DNA from: Metarhizobium sp964253915
GTDB lineage: Bacteria > Pseudomonadota > Alphaproteobacteria > Rhizobiales > Rhizobiaceae
Assembly: GCF_964253915.1 (NCBI RefSeq)
Contig: NZ_CAXUSG020000001.1
Location: 124,001 to 188,000, forward strand
Reading direction: 5' to 3'
Length of the DNA: 64,000 nt
Under the pieces are notes generated by a model. The model was not told where the DNA came from. It saw only the letters and a list, made by a program, of their open reading frames with translations, and made no database searches. Position numbers and translations under genes: made by a program. Of the stretch, positions 26,669 to 35,567 are shown in pieces. Within the stretch, counting starts at the first letter, position 1; each line of letters starts with the position of its first letter.

Positions 26669-27787
26669 CTACACGCGCATCGGCATCAGCACATAAAGCG
26701 CGTCATCGCCGGCCGTATCGCGGATCAGCGTCGGCGAACCGGCATCGGCCAGCAGGAAGACGGCGTCCGTGCCGGAAAGCTGGGCGGTAATATCCAGCAG
26801 GTACTTGGCGTTGAAGCCGATTTCCATCGCATCGCTCTCATAGGAGACGGCGAGTTCGTCGGTGGCGCTGCCGGAATCCGGATTGTTGACGGTGAGCAGC
26901 AACTGGCCATCGGTCAGCGCCAGCTTCACGGCACGGCCGCGCTCGGACGAAATCGTCGAGACGCGGTCGACGGCCTGGGCAAACGTCTGGCAATCGACGC
27001 GCATTTCCTTGTCGTTGCCGGTCGGGATGACGCGCTGGTAATCGGGGAACGTGCCGTCGATCAGCTTCGAGGTCATGACGATCGAACCGATCGACAGGCG
27101 GATCTTGGCATCCGATACCTCGATGGTGACGGTCGCTTCCGGATTGTCGACCAGCTTCTGCAGTTCGCCGACGGTCTTGCGCGGAATGATGATGCCGGGC
27201 ATGCCTTCCGAGCCGGACGGCGCCTTGATGTCGGCGCGTGCCAGGCGGTGGCCGTCAGTGGCGACGGCGCGCAGCTTCAGGTCGCCCTGCGCTTCGATGG
27301 TGTGGAAGAAGATGCCGTTGAGGTAATAGCGCGTCTCTTCCGTCGAGATGGCGAACTGCGTCCGGTCGATCAGCATCTTCAGGTCGGAGGCGGCCAGCTT
27401 GAACGTGTGGCTGAACGTGCCGGCGGTGAGATCCGGGAAATCGGCTTCCGGCAGGCATTGCAGCGAAAACTTCGAGCGGCCGGAGGCGATTGTCATCGTG
27501 CCGCCGTCGGGCGTGGTGGCGAGGAATACTTCGGCGCCATCCGGCAGCTTGCGGACGATGTCGTAGAGCAGGTGCGCCGGCACGGTGGTGGCGCCCGCCT
27601 GCTCGACATTGGCGGGGGTTTCTTCGGTGATCTCGAGGTCGAGGTCGGTGGCCTTCATGGCAAGTGCGGTGCCGTCGGCGCGCAGCAGCACGTTCGACAG
27701 GATCGGGATCGTGTTGCGACGTTCGACCACGCGGTGGACGTGGTTCAGCGATTTCAGGAGATTGGACCGCTCAAGAGTAATACGCAT
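26669..27787 (-). CDS. dnaN: DNA polymerase III sliding clamp (beta subunit)
   Basis: Ring-shaped processivity clamp that tethers DNA polymerase III to DNA; 372 residues with the three repeated clamp domains. It begins MRITLERSNLLKSLNHVHRVV and ends with the conserved VLMPMRV. It is not beside dnaA or recF, as is usual in Rhizobiaceae. It is divergent from rsmI, and a strong hairpin follows its stop. Confidence 0.98.
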   Translation of the reverse strand: MRITLERSNLLKSLNHVHRVVERRNTIPILSNVLLRADGTALAMKATDLDLEITEETPANVEQAGATTVPAHLLYDIVRKLPDGAEVFLATTPDGGTMTIASGRSKFSLQCLPEADFPDLTAGTFSHTFKLAASDLKMLIDRTQFAISTEETRYYLNGIFFHTIEAQGDLKLRAVATDGHRLARADIKAPSGSEGMPGIIIPRKTVGELQKLVDNPEATVTIEVSDAKIRLSIGSIVMTSKLIDGTFPDYQRVIPTGNDKEMRVDCQTFAQAVDRVSTISSERGRAVKLALTDGQLLLTVNNPDSGSATDELAVSYESDAMEIGFNAKYLLDITAQLSGTDAVFLLADAGSPTLIRDTAGDDALYVLMPMRV

Positions 27788-28038
27788 GAGATGCTACCGC
27801 TTTCGACCAGTGCGTACCGGCTGGAGCCGATCGCACGCAGATGTATCCTCCGGCTGCAGGCCGGATCATGTGGACGGGCAAAATGGCAGAGTTTTAGCTG
27901 AAAATGCAAGGGCCATGCGGCACTGCAACGTGTCAAAACCGGCATTTGCACGCTGATCCACATGAGAAACCGCCTTGCAGCAGGCGTCGGCCTCCCCCAT
28001 AAAGACGCTTTACCGTATCATGGACGAAAGAAAGACGC

Positions 28039-28950
28039 GTGGCAGACGAATTCGATGGGCCGACCGATGCGGCGCGCAGCTACAGGCTGAACAATGTCGC
28101 CGTGCCGGCCCGGCCGATCGAGCCGGCGCTCTACCTCGTCGCCACCCCGATCGGCAATCTCGGCGACATCACCTTGCGGGCGCTGGAAACGCTGGCCGGC
28201 GCAGATGTGCTGGCCTGCGAGGACACGCGGGTGACGCGCGTGCTGCTCGACCGCTACGGCATCCGCAACAAGCCCTACGCCTATCACGAGCACAATGCCG
28301 ACGAGGCTGGGCCGCGGCTTCTGGCAGCCCTTGGCGGCGGCCGTTCGGTGGCGCTGGTCTCGGATGCCGGCACGCCGCTGGTCTCCGATCCCGGCTACCG
28401 CCTGGCGCAACTGGCGATCGATGCCGGCCACCGCGTCGTGCCGATCCCGGGCGCCTCGGCGCCGCTGGCGGCATTGGTCGGCTCCGGCCTGCCCAACGAC
28501 GCCTTCCTGTTTGCCGGTTTTCTGCCGAGCAAGGACAAGGCGCGGCGGGATCGGCTCGCCGAACTCGTGGACGCCCCAGCCACGCTGATTTTTTTCGAAT
28601 CGCCACACCGCATCGGCGCCACGCTTGTCGCCGCTGCCGATGTTCTGGGCGGGCAACGCCCGGCCGCCGTCTGCCGTGAGCTCACCAAGACATTCGAGGA
28701 GTTCAATCGTGGCACGCTGTCCTCGCTTGCCGAGGATTATGCCGAAAGGACGGTGAAGGGCGAGATCGTGCTGGTCGTCGGCCCGCCGCCGCCGGCAGCC
28801 GCACCCGAGGTGGCGGATGTCGATGCCTTGCTCGTGTCGCTCGTCGCCGACCGGCCGGCGGGCAAGGCAGCAACCGAAGCGGCCCGGATCACCGGCCTGC
28901 CGCGCAAGGACCTGTACCAGCGTCTTCTGGACATGAAGGATGGCCGCTGA
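28039..28950 (+). CDS. rsmI: 16S rRNA (cytidine1402-2'-O)-methyltransferase
   Basis: SAM-dependent enzyme that 2'-O-methylates C1402 in the ribosomal decoding centre; 303 residues. Typical TP-methylase pieces are LVATPIGNLGDITLRAL, CEDTR, YHEHNA and SDAGTPLVSDPG. The start is GTG at 28039 with weak GAAAG before it; the first 30 residues are a variable extension. It overlaps yraN by 11 bases, the usual rsmI-yraN pairing. Confidence 0.96.
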   Translation: MADEFDGPTDAARSYRLNNVAVPARPIEPALYLVATPIGNLGDITLRALETLAGADVLACEDTRVTRVLLDRYGIRNKPYAYHEHNADEAGPRLLAALGGGRSVALVSDAGTPLVSDPGYRLAQLAIDAGHRVVPIPGASAPLAALVGSGLPNDAFLFAGFLPSKDKARRDRLAELVDAPATLIFFESPHRIGATLVAAADVLGGQRPAAVCRELTKTFEEFNRGTLSSLAEDYAERTVKGEIVLVVGPPPPAAAPEVADVDALLVSLVADRPAGKAATEAARITGLPRKDLYQRLLDMKDGR

Positions 28951-29308
28951 TCCCCTCGGCAAAAAACGCAAAAAGGCGGAACGTCGCGGCCGCACGAGCG
29001 AGTATATTGCCGCTGCCTATCTTCTGCTGAAGGGTTATCGCATCGTTGCCCTTCGTTACCGCACCAGGGCAGGCGAGGTGGACATCATCGCCCGGCGCGG
29101 CGATGTCGCCGTTTTCGTCGAGGTCAAGGCGCGACGCGAGGAGGGGCTGGCCGTCGATGCCGTCAGTTTTGCCGCCCAGCAACGGATCCGTGCCGCCTCG
29201 GATATCTGGCTTTCCCGCCAGGCCGATGCCGCCAGTCTGTCGCAGCGATACGACATCGTCGCCGTGCTGCCGGGCCGCTGGCCGCGCCATTTTCGCGACG
29301 CCTTCTGA
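28940..29308 (+). CDS. yraN: YraN family (UPF0102) nuclease-fold protein
   Basis: Small protein of 122 residues with the restriction-endonuclease-like fold. The metal-binding pattern is kept in GEVDIIARR and FVEVKAR (Glu/Asp and Glu-x-Lys). The function in the cell is not settled; genomic pairing with rsmI is near universal and is kept here with an 11-base overlap. The next gene, ugpB, begins after a 114-base gap and is a separate unit. Confidence 0.9.
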   Translation: MAADPLGKKRKKAERRGRTSEYIAAAYLLLKGYRIVALRYRTRAGEVDIIARRGDVAVFVEVKARREEGLAVDAVSFAAQQRIRAASDIWLSRQADAASLSQRYDIVAVLPGRWPRHFRDAF

Positions 29309-29328
29309 CCTCCTCGATGTGACGGCAA

Positions 29329-29346
29329 ATGTAACTCAACTGACAT
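29329..29346 (+). promoter_or_regulatory. Possible Pho box upstream of ugpB
   Basis: ATGTAAC, four bases, CTGACAT fits the PhoB 7-4-7 direct-repeat plan CTGTCAT-N4-CTGTCAT: the second half matches 6 of 7 and the first only 4 of 7. A further TGTGAC lies 12 bases upstream. It is about 80 bases before the ugpB ATG. PhoB control of ugp is well established in enterobacteria and rhizobia; this site itself is inferred. Confidence 0.4.
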
Positions 29347-29422
29347 AAAAGCATCAACGCGTCGTCACACGCCCTCACTATTGCGTCTCCTCACCCCAAC
29401 CAATGGCGGAGAGGATTTTTCC

Positions 29423-30721
29423 ATGATCAAGAACATCTCGATGGCTGCACTCGCAGTCACCTTCACGGCCACGTCGTCGTTTGCCGCAACCAACATCACC
29501 TGGTGGCACGGCATGGGCGGCCGCAACGGCGAAGTGATCAACGAAGTCGCTCAGAAGTTCAACGCTGCCCAGACCACCTGCGCGCTGACCCCGGTTTCCA
29601 AGGGCACCTACGAAGAGGCGCTCGCCGCCGGCATCGCCGCTTTCCGTTCGGGCGAACAGCCGAACATCCTGCAGGTTTTCGACGCCGGTGCGGCGACGAT
29701 CATCAACGCCAAGGGCGCTGTCATCCCGGCCGAAGACCTGATCACCAAGGCCGGCTACACCTTCGACCGCGACGCTTTCATCGAAGGCGTGAAGTATTTC
29801 TACGCTGCCGCTGACGGCAAGTTCGTCGGCATGCCGTTCAATTCTTCGGCGCCGATCATGTACATCAACGACGAAGCCCTGAAGAAGGCCGGCGTCGAAG
29901 CACCTTCGACCTGGGAAGAGTTCGAAGCCATCGCTCCGAAGCTCAAGGAAGCCGGCTTCATCCCGCTCGTCCAGTCGCAGCTGACCTGGGAATTCACCGA
30001 GAACTTCTTCTCGCGCAACAACATCCAGTTCGCTTCGAACAACAACGGTTACGACAGTGTCGTCGACACCAAGATGCACCTCACCGACCCGAACCTCGTC
30101 ATGATGTTCGACAAGCTGAAGTCCTGGTCGGACAACGGCTACTTCGCCTATTACGGCGCCGGCTGGTCCGACAACCAGAAGCCGTTCGAAGAAAACAAGG
30201 TCGCGCTGTGGATCGGTTCTTCGGGCTCCTTCGGTGGCCTGCAGAAGACTGCCCAGATGCCGTTCTCGGCAACCTTCCTGCCCTACTGGGGTTCGATCAA
30301 GGGCGCCGGCACCAATACCTTCATCGGTGGTGCTGCCCTGTTCGCCATGGCTGGCAAGTCCGACGAGGAAAACAAGTGCGTCGCCGACTTCTTCCAGTTC
30401 CTGACCTCGCCGGATGTGCAGAAGTTCTACCACCAGGCCACCGGCTACGTCGCCATCACCAAGGCTGCTTACGAACTTGCCAAGGCTGAAGGCTACTACA
30501 ACGAGAAGCCGGCTGCCGAAGTCGGCATCAAGCAGCTGATGCTGCCGTCGGGCGAATGGTCGAAGGGTTACCGCCTCGGCTTCTACCCGCAGATCCGCGA
30601 AATCATGGAACGCGAATACGGCCGCATCTTCGCCGGTGAAACCACCGTCAAGGAAGCCTTCGAGACGATCGAGAAGGAAGGCAACGAACTTCTCGCCCGC
30701 TTCGCCAAGACGGCCGGCTGA
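29423..30721 (+). CDS. ugpB: sn-Glycerol-3-phosphate ABC transporter, substrate-binding protein
   Basis: Periplasmic binding protein of 432 residues for glycerol-3-phosphate and glycerophosphodiesters. The signal peptide is cut near SSFAATN; the mature part starts with ITWWHGMGGRNGE, a UgpB hallmark, with the YGAGWSDNQKPFEENKVAL region later (kept short). GAGAGGA precedes the ATG at 29423; the upstream in-frame codon at 29381 is not used. Codon use is stronger (more C-ending) than in neighbours, as expected for a highly made binding protein. It heads ugpBAEC. Confidence 0.96.
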   Translation: MIKNISMAALAVTFTATSSFAATNITWWHGMGGRNGEVINEVAQKFNAAQTTCALTPVSKGTYEEALAAGIAAFRSGEQPNILQVFDAGAATIINAKGAVIPAEDLITKAGYTFDRDAFIEGVKYFYAAADGKFVGMPFNSSAPIMYINDEALKKAGVEAPSTWEEFEAIAPKLKEAGFIPLVQSQLTWEFTENFFSRNNIQFASNNNGYDSVVDTKMHLTDPNLVMMFDKLKSWSDNGYFAYYGAGWSDNQKPFEENKVALWIGSSGSFGGLQKTAQMPFSATFLPYWGSIKGAGTNTFIGGAALFAMAGKSDEENKCVADFFQFLTSPDVQKFYHQATGYVAITKAAYELAKAEGYYNEKPAAEVGIKQLMLPSGEWSKGYRLGFYPQIREIMEREYGRIFAGETTVKEAFETIEKEGNELLARFAKTAG

Positions 30722-30744
30722 ATTCCAAACCTCTGAAAATCAAG

Positions 30745-30780
30745 GGTTCCGGAGGCGTCTCGCTTCCGGAACCGTTTTTT
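30745..30780 (+). terminator. Hairpin with T-run between ugpB and ugpA
   Basis: GGTTCCGGA (30745-30753) pairs with TCCGGAACC (30765-30773) and is followed by GTTTTTT. As ugpA follows only 12 bases later, this is best seen as a partial terminator or mRNA end stabiliser that leaves more ugpB than ugpAEC message. Confidence 0.8.
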
Positions 30781-30792
30781 GAAGGCTCAACC

Positions 30793-31674
30793 ATGAAGCG
30801 CGTGCAATTTTCGTCGCCCTATCTGCCCTACGTCTTCCTGGCGCCGCAGCTCGCCGTCATTTTCATCTTTTTCTACTGGCCGTCGGTGCAGGCGATCCAG
30901 TCGTCCTTCTATCTGGAAGATCCCTTCGGTTTTGGCTCGACCTTCGTCGGTCTCAGCAATTATGCCGATGCCTTCGCCAGCGCCGAATACGGCAAGATCG
31001 CCCGCTTCACCGTGGTGTTCACCGGCCTCGTCACCTTCTTTTCGCTGTCGCTTGGCCTGTTGCTTGCCGTCAAGGCCGATGCGGTCATTCGCGGCAATGC
31101 CACCTACAAGACGCTTTTGATCTCCGTCTATGCCATCGCCCCGCCGGTCGCCGGCTTGATCGGCATGATGTTCTTCGACCAGCATATCGGCCCCTTCGTC
31201 AAGATCGCCGCTTTCTTCGGCTGGGACATGAAGGTCGGGCTCAACTATTTCGACACCGCCTTCGCCATGGTGGTCGTCGCGGTCTGGAAACAGATCCCCT
31301 ACAATTTCATCTTCTTCCTGTCGGGGTTGCAGAGCGTGCCCGTCTCCGTGCGCGAGGCCGCCGCCATCGATTGCCGCTCTAGCTTCCGACGCTTCTGGAC
31401 GGTGGTGCTGCCGCTCTTGGCGCCGACCGCCTTCTTCCTGCTGGTGATCAACATCACCTATTCGCTGTTCGACACCTTCGGCATCATCGACGTCATGGTG
31501 AAGGACAAGGCCGCCAACAACCCGATCACGCTGGTCTACAAGGTTTATATGGACGGCTTCCGCGGCAACGACATCGGCGGGTCGTCGGCCCAGTCGGTCA
31601 TCCTCATGGTCGTCGTCTTCGTGCTCACCATCCTGCAGTTTCGCTTCATCGAGCGGCGCGTGCATTACACCTGA
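30793..31674 (+). CDS. ugpA: Glycerol-3-phosphate ABC transporter permease
   Basis: Inner-membrane permease of 293 residues, one half of the UgpAE channel. It has six membrane helices and the EAA coupling loop in VREAAAIDCRSSFRRFWTVVLP (key residues EAAAID...G replaced by S). AAGG precedes the ATG. The order ugpB-A-E-C is the standard one. Confidence 0.95.
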   Translation: MKRVQFSSPYLPYVFLAPQLAVIFIFFYWPSVQAIQSSFYLEDPFGFGSTFVGLSNYADAFASAEYGKIARFTVVFTGLVTFFSLSLGLLLAVKADAVIRGNATYKTLLISVYAIAPPVAGLIGMMFFDQHIGPFVKIAAFFGWDMKVGLNYFDTAFAMVVVAVWKQIPYNFIFFLSGLQSVPVSVREAAAIDCRSSFRRFWTVVLPLLAPTAFFLLVINITYSLFDTFGIIDVMVKDKAANNPITLVYKVYMDGFRGNDIGGSSAQSVILMVVVFVLTILQFRFIERRVHYT

Positions 31675-31686
31675 GGGAGCGCGGCC

Positions 31687-32529
31687 ATGCACAAGACACG
31701 GTTCTTCGACCATCTGATCCTGATCTGCGGCGTTCTCTTCCTGATGACGCCGGTCATCGTCGCCTTCATGACATCGACGCATACCGCGGCGGAAATCCAC
31801 AGCGAGGGCTTGATGCTGTCGCCGGGCGGTCATTTTGCCGAGACCTACACCACGGTGCTGACCCGTCAGGGCGGCTTCACCGGCCAGGTCACCGGTGCGC
31901 GCATGGTGATGAATTCCTTCATCCTCGGCATCGGGTTTGCGCTCGGAAAGATCATCCTGTCGATGCTCGCTGCCTATGCCATCGTCTATTTCCGCTTCCG
32001 CATGGCCAACCTCGCCTTCTGGATCATCTTCACGACGCTGCTCCTGCCGCTCGAAGTGCGCATCATGCCGTCCTACCAGGTGATGACCCAGCTCGGCCTG
32101 ATCAACACCTATACCGGCCTGATCGTGCCGCTTCTGGCGTCGGCCACCGGCACCTTCTATTTCCGGCAGTTCTTCAAGTCGGTGCCGGACGAACTCTTGG
32201 AGGCGGCGCGCATCGACGGCGCCGGCCCGTTCAAGTTTTTCATCGACGTGCTGATCCCGCTGTCGCGCACCATGATGGCGGCGATCTTCATCATCATGTT
32301 CGTCTACGGCTGGAACCAGTACCTCTGGCCGATGCTGATGACGACGGACGAGAGCTTCTTCACCCTGATGCGCGGCATCAAATCCATCCTGCAGGTCTGG
32401 ATCGGCTCGCAGATCCCTGACTACAACGAGGCCTTCGCGCTCGCCGTGCTCGCCATGCTGCCGCCGGTGATGATCGTGGTGATCTTCCAGCGCTGGTTCA
32501 TCAAGGGCCTCACCGAAAGCGACAAGTAA
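31687..32529 (+). CDS. ugpE: Glycerol-3-phosphate ABC transporter permease
   Basis: Second inner-membrane permease, 280 residues, with six helices and the coupling motif ELLEAARIDGAGPFKFF. A GAGGGAG ribosome binding site lies before the ATG, 12 bases after the ugpA stop. It completes the channel that passes glycerol-3-phosphate from UgpB to the cytoplasm. Confidence 0.95.
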   Translation: MHKTRFFDHLILICGVLFLMTPVIVAFMTSTHTAAEIHSEGLMLSPGGHFAETYTTVLTRQGGFTGQVTGARMVMNSFILGIGFALGKIILSMLAAYAIVYFRFRMANLAFWIIFTTLLLPLEVRIMPSYQVMTQLGLINTYTGLIVPLLASATGTFYFRQFFKSVPDELLEAARIDGAGPFKFFIDVLIPLSRTMMAAIFIIMFVYGWNQYLWPMLMTTDESFFTLMRGIKSILQVWIGSQIPDYNEAFALAVLAMLPPVMIVVIFQRWFIKGLTESDK

Positions 32530-32541
32530 AGGAACGCGCCG

Positions 32542-33663
32542 ATGGCGACGATCGACATCAACCAGGTCTCGAAGATCTATACCGGCGGCGTGACCGCCGT
32601 CCGCTCGGTGGACATCAACATTGCCGACGGCGAATTCATCGTGCTCGTCGGCCCGTCCGGTTGCGGCAAATCCACGCTGCTGCGCATGGTTGCCGGGCTG
32701 GAGACGATTTCGGAAGGCGCGGTGCGCATCGGCAATCGTGTCGTCAACGACGTCGATCCTGCCGACCGCGACATCGCCATGGTGTTCCAGAACTATGCGC
32801 TCTATCCGCATATGACGGTCTACGAAAACCTCGCCTACGGCCTGAAGAACCGCGGCACGCCGAAGGCGGAGATCGCCGAACGCGTCGCGGAGGCGGCCCG
32901 CATGCTGCAGCTCGAACCCTATCTGGAGCGCCGCCCGCGCGCACTGTCCGGCGGCCAGCGCCAGCGTGTCGCCATGGGCCGCGCCATCGTCCGCAAGCCG
33001 GCCGCCTTCCTCTTCGACGAACCGCTGTCGAACCTCGACGCCAAGCTGCGTGTTTCGATGCGCGGCGAGATCAAGCGGCTGCAGCGCCGCCTCGGCACCA
33101 CCTCGATCTACGTCACCCACGACCAGCTGGAGGCGATGACGCTGGCCGACCGCCTCGTGGTGCTGAACGGCGGCCAGATCGAGCAGATCGGCGCGCCGCT
33201 GGAGGTCTATCATACCCCGGCCTCGACCTTCGTCGCCAGCTTCATCGGCTCGCCGGCCATGAACCTGGTGAAGGGCGACCTTCATGGTGACCGGCTGGCG
33301 ATCGGCCCGGCGGTGTTCGAGCTGAACGGCTTCGCCCCCGCCTCCGGACCGCTGACGGTCGGCCTGCGTGCCGAAGATCTGCGGATCGCCCGAGAGGGGG
33401 AGGCATCGTTTGCCCTTCGGGTCGATTACGTCGAGGAACTGGGGTCGCAACGGCTCGTGCATGGCACGTTGGGTGACCAGCCGCTGACCGTTGCCCTGCC
33501 GCCGGAAACCGAGCTGGCTGATGTGATGAACCTTGCGATCGCCCCCGAACGACTGCACTTCTTCTCCAATGAGACCGGAAAACGGATCGGCAGCCGCACG
33601 TCTGACGCTGTGATTCAGGCAGGTAGCACGCCTGTAGTTGCACTTTCGGCGATTGATCGTTAA
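32542..33663 (+). CDS. ugpC: Glycerol-3-phosphate ABC transporter ATP-binding protein
   Basis: MalK-type ATPase of 373 residues powering the Ugp importer. Walker A GPSGCGKST, the signature LSGGQRQRVAMGRA, Walker B FLFDEPLSNLDAKLR and the switch histidine YVTHDQLEA are intact, and a C-terminal OB/TOBE regulatory domain follows from about residue 235. AAAGGA precedes the ATG. Last gene of the operon; C-terminal tail of about 20 residues looks variable. Confidence 0.96.
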   Translation: MATIDINQVSKIYTGGVTAVRSVDINIADGEFIVLVGPSGCGKSTLLRMVAGLETISEGAVRIGNRVVNDVDPADRDIAMVFQNYALYPHMTVYENLAYGLKNRGTPKAEIAERVAEAARMLQLEPYLERRPRALSGGQRQRVAMGRAIVRKPAAFLFDEPLSNLDAKLRVSMRGEIKRLQRRLGTTSIYVTHDQLEAMTLADRLVVLNGGQIEQIGAPLEVYHTPASTFVASFIGSPAMNLVKGDLHGDRLAIGPAVFELNGFAPASGPLTVGLRAEDLRIAREGEASFALRVDYVEELGSQRLVHGTLGDQPLTVALPPETELADVMNLAIAPERLHFFSNETGKRIGSRTSDAVIQAGSTPVVALSAIDR

Positions 33664-33745
33664 AAAACGACAGATCGTTTGAACCGACTTCTTACGCCTT
33701 GCCGCTAGACTGGCGGCAACGGGTCGTTTGATGCAGGGGTGAATC

Positions 33746-34243
33746 ATGGTTTTGAAGTTGATGCTGGCGAGTGCCGCGGCAATGGCGGTGCGGACGCTGC
33801 CGCTGTCGGCAGGCACTGTGCAGCCGCTCGTCTCCGCCCCGGTCGAGGGGATGGAAATGAAGCCGTCCCCGATCGAACCCTCCTGGATCATCGAAGGTGA
33901 GCCGCAGGCGCGCATTGCCGAGCATTCCTGGAGCGCCGATGAGGCAGCGATGACGGCGATCTGGGATTGCACCGCCGGGCATTTCCGCTGGTATTTTCAC
34001 TGGGACGAAACGGTGGTCATCCTCGAAGGCGAGGTCCACGTGACAACCGAGGACGGTTCGGAGCGTGTCCTTCGGACCGGCGACATCGGCTATTTCAGCG
34101 GTCGGACCTGGGCGACCTGGCGGGTCGACGACTACGTCAAGAAGATTGCCTTCGTCCGCAAACCGTTTCCGGTGCCGGTCGCGATGGCATATCGCCTCGC
34201 CAATTTCCTGCGTTCCAAGCCGCCGAGGGGTTTCGCCGGCTAA
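33746..34243 (+). CDS. Cupin domain protein
   Basis: Protein of 165 residues with a single cupin barrel of the DUF861 (ureidoglycine aminohydrolase-like) kind: FHWDETVVILEGEVHV, then TGDIGYFSGRTWATWRV. The histidine and glutamate of cupin motif 1 are present. The N-terminus has a hydrophobic stretch without clear cleavage signal. It stands alone, and a dispersed repeat starts right after its stop codon. Function unknown. Confidence 0.85.
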   Translation: MVLKLMLASAAAMAVRTLPLSAGTVQPLVSAPVEGMEMKPSPIEPSWIIEGEPQARIAEHSWSADEAAMTAIWDCTAGHFRWYFHWDETVVILEGEVHVTTEDGSERVLRTGDIGYFSGRTWATWRVDDYVKKIAFVRKPFPVPVAMAYRLANFLRSKPPRGFAG

Positions 34244-34245
34244 AG

Positions 34246-34312
34246 GAATTCCAGCAAAAGTGCGCAGCGGTTCTGCGGCCGGAATTGCGCAAAAACAAAA
34301 GGTTGGAGATTT
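34246..34312 (+). repeat. Dispersed intergenic repeat, copy 3
   Basis: Begins GAATTCCAGCAAAAGTGCGC two bases after the cupin stop and runs through GCGGCCGGAATTGCGC and AAAAACAAAAGG, matching the left half of the copy at 11371. The right half has diverged, although GGAGATTTTTCGCGG may be a remnant of the terminal hairpin. Confidence 0.65.
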
Positions 34313-34441
34313 TTCGCGGTTCGGAGAAAAGCGGAAATATTCTAACCAGCCTGCGGGAAGATTGTACGTGCTGCATGCGTCGCCCGTTGCGTTCATGCCC
34401 TGCCTATCCTAGATAAAGCCGGCATCGAACGGGAGCAGCCC

Positions 34442-35389
34442 ATGGCGACGATCAAGAATGTAGCGGTCCAGATGGACCATGTATCCGGCATCAGCATTGC
34501 CGGCGATTCCACCTTTGCCATGAGCCTCGAGGCGCAGGCGCGCGGCTACAAGCTGTTCCATTATACCCCCGATCGCCTCAGCCTGCGCGACGGCAAGGTT
34601 TATGCCAGCGTCGAGCCGATGGTGCTGCGCGACGTCAAGGGCGACCATTTCGAACTCGGCCCGGCCGAACGCGTCGATCTTGCGACCATGGACGTGGTGC
34701 TGCTGCGCCAGGACCCGCCCTTCGACATGGCCTATATCACCTCCACACATCTCCTGGAGCGCATCCATCCCAAGACGCTGGTGGTCAACGATCCGGCCTG
34801 GGTGCGCAATTCGCCGGAAAAGATCTTCGTCACCGAATTTGCCGACCTGATGCCGCAGACGCTGATCACCCGTGATGTCGGCGAGATCGCCCGCTTCCGC
34901 GCCGAGATGGGCGACATCATCATCAAGCCGCTCTACGGCAACGGCGGCGCCGGCGTCTTCCATTCCTCGCGCGACGACCGCAATTTTTCCTCGCTGCTGG
35001 AAATGTTCGGCCAGATGTTCCGCGAACCCTTCATCGCCCAGCAGTACCTGCCGGCGGTGCGCAAGGGCGACAAGCGCATCATCCTGGTGGATGGCAAGCC
35101 CGTCGGCGCCATCAACCGTGTTCCTGCCGAGCATGACAGCCGGTCCAACATGCATGTCGGTGGCCGGGCCGAGGCGACGGAACTGACGGCGCGCGAACTG
35201 GAGATCTGCGAGCGCATCGGCCCGGCGTTGAAAGCCCGCGGTTTCCTGCTGGTCGGCATCGATGTCATCGGCGACTACATGACCGAAATCAACGTCACCT
35301 CGCCCACCGGCATCCGTGAGGTCAAGAAGTTCGGTGGCGCCGATATCGCCAGCCTGCTCTGGGATGCCATCGAGAGCAAACGGGCGTAG
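34442..35389 (+). CDS. gshB: Glutathione synthase
   Basis: ATP-grasp enzyme of 315 residues that joins glycine to gamma-glutamylcysteine, the last step of glutathione synthesis. Family pieces are VLLRQDPPFDMAYI, VNDPAWVRNSPEK, LYGNGGAGVF and EINVTSPTGIREV. GGGAGCAGCCC precedes the ATG. It stands alone, followed by a palindrome at 35427-35451. Confidence 0.97.
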   Translation: MATIKNVAVQMDHVSGISIAGDSTFAMSLEAQARGYKLFHYTPDRLSLRDGKVYASVEPMVLRDVKGDHFELGPAERVDLATMDVVLLRQDPPFDMAYITSTHLLERIHPKTLVVNDPAWVRNSPEKIFVTEFADLMPQTLITRDVGEIARFRAEMGDIIIKPLYGNGGAGVFHSSRDDRNFSSLLEMFGQMFREPFIAQQYLPAVRKGDKRIILVDGKPVGAINRVPAEHDSRSNMHVGGRAEATELTARELEICERIGPALKARGFLLVGIDVIGDYMTEINVTSPTGIREVKKFGGADIASLLWDAIESKRA

Positions 35390-35426
35390 TCGCGGCCGTT
35401 TCAGCTCCTTTGTTCCGCTCATACAA

Positions 35427-35451
35427 CCTCGCGCAACTCCAATGCGCGAGG
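35427..35451. terminator. Perfect 9-bp palindromic hairpin after gshB
   Basis: CCTCGCGCA and TGCGCGAGG pair perfectly around a seven-base loop, 37 bases after the gshB stop. There is no T-run directly after the stem, but TTGTTCTTCTG follows ten bases on. Most likely a transcription end for gshB. Confidence 0.5.
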
Positions 35452-35567
35452 TGCGGGAAATTGTTCTTCTGATGTTCTTGTTTTATTCCATTTTCCATGC
35501 CAGATTGTATCGACAGGCCCGCTAAAGCTGTAAAACCGGGTCTTTTAGTTGCAAAAGGGGCGGAGAC

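Noticed and set aside
30787..33972. Long open frame of 1061 codons on the minus strand across the ugpAEC region
   Set aside because: Antisense to three clear transporter genes; the translation is the His/Asp/Arg-rich low-complexity type expected from the reverse strand of GC-rich codons, with no domain.
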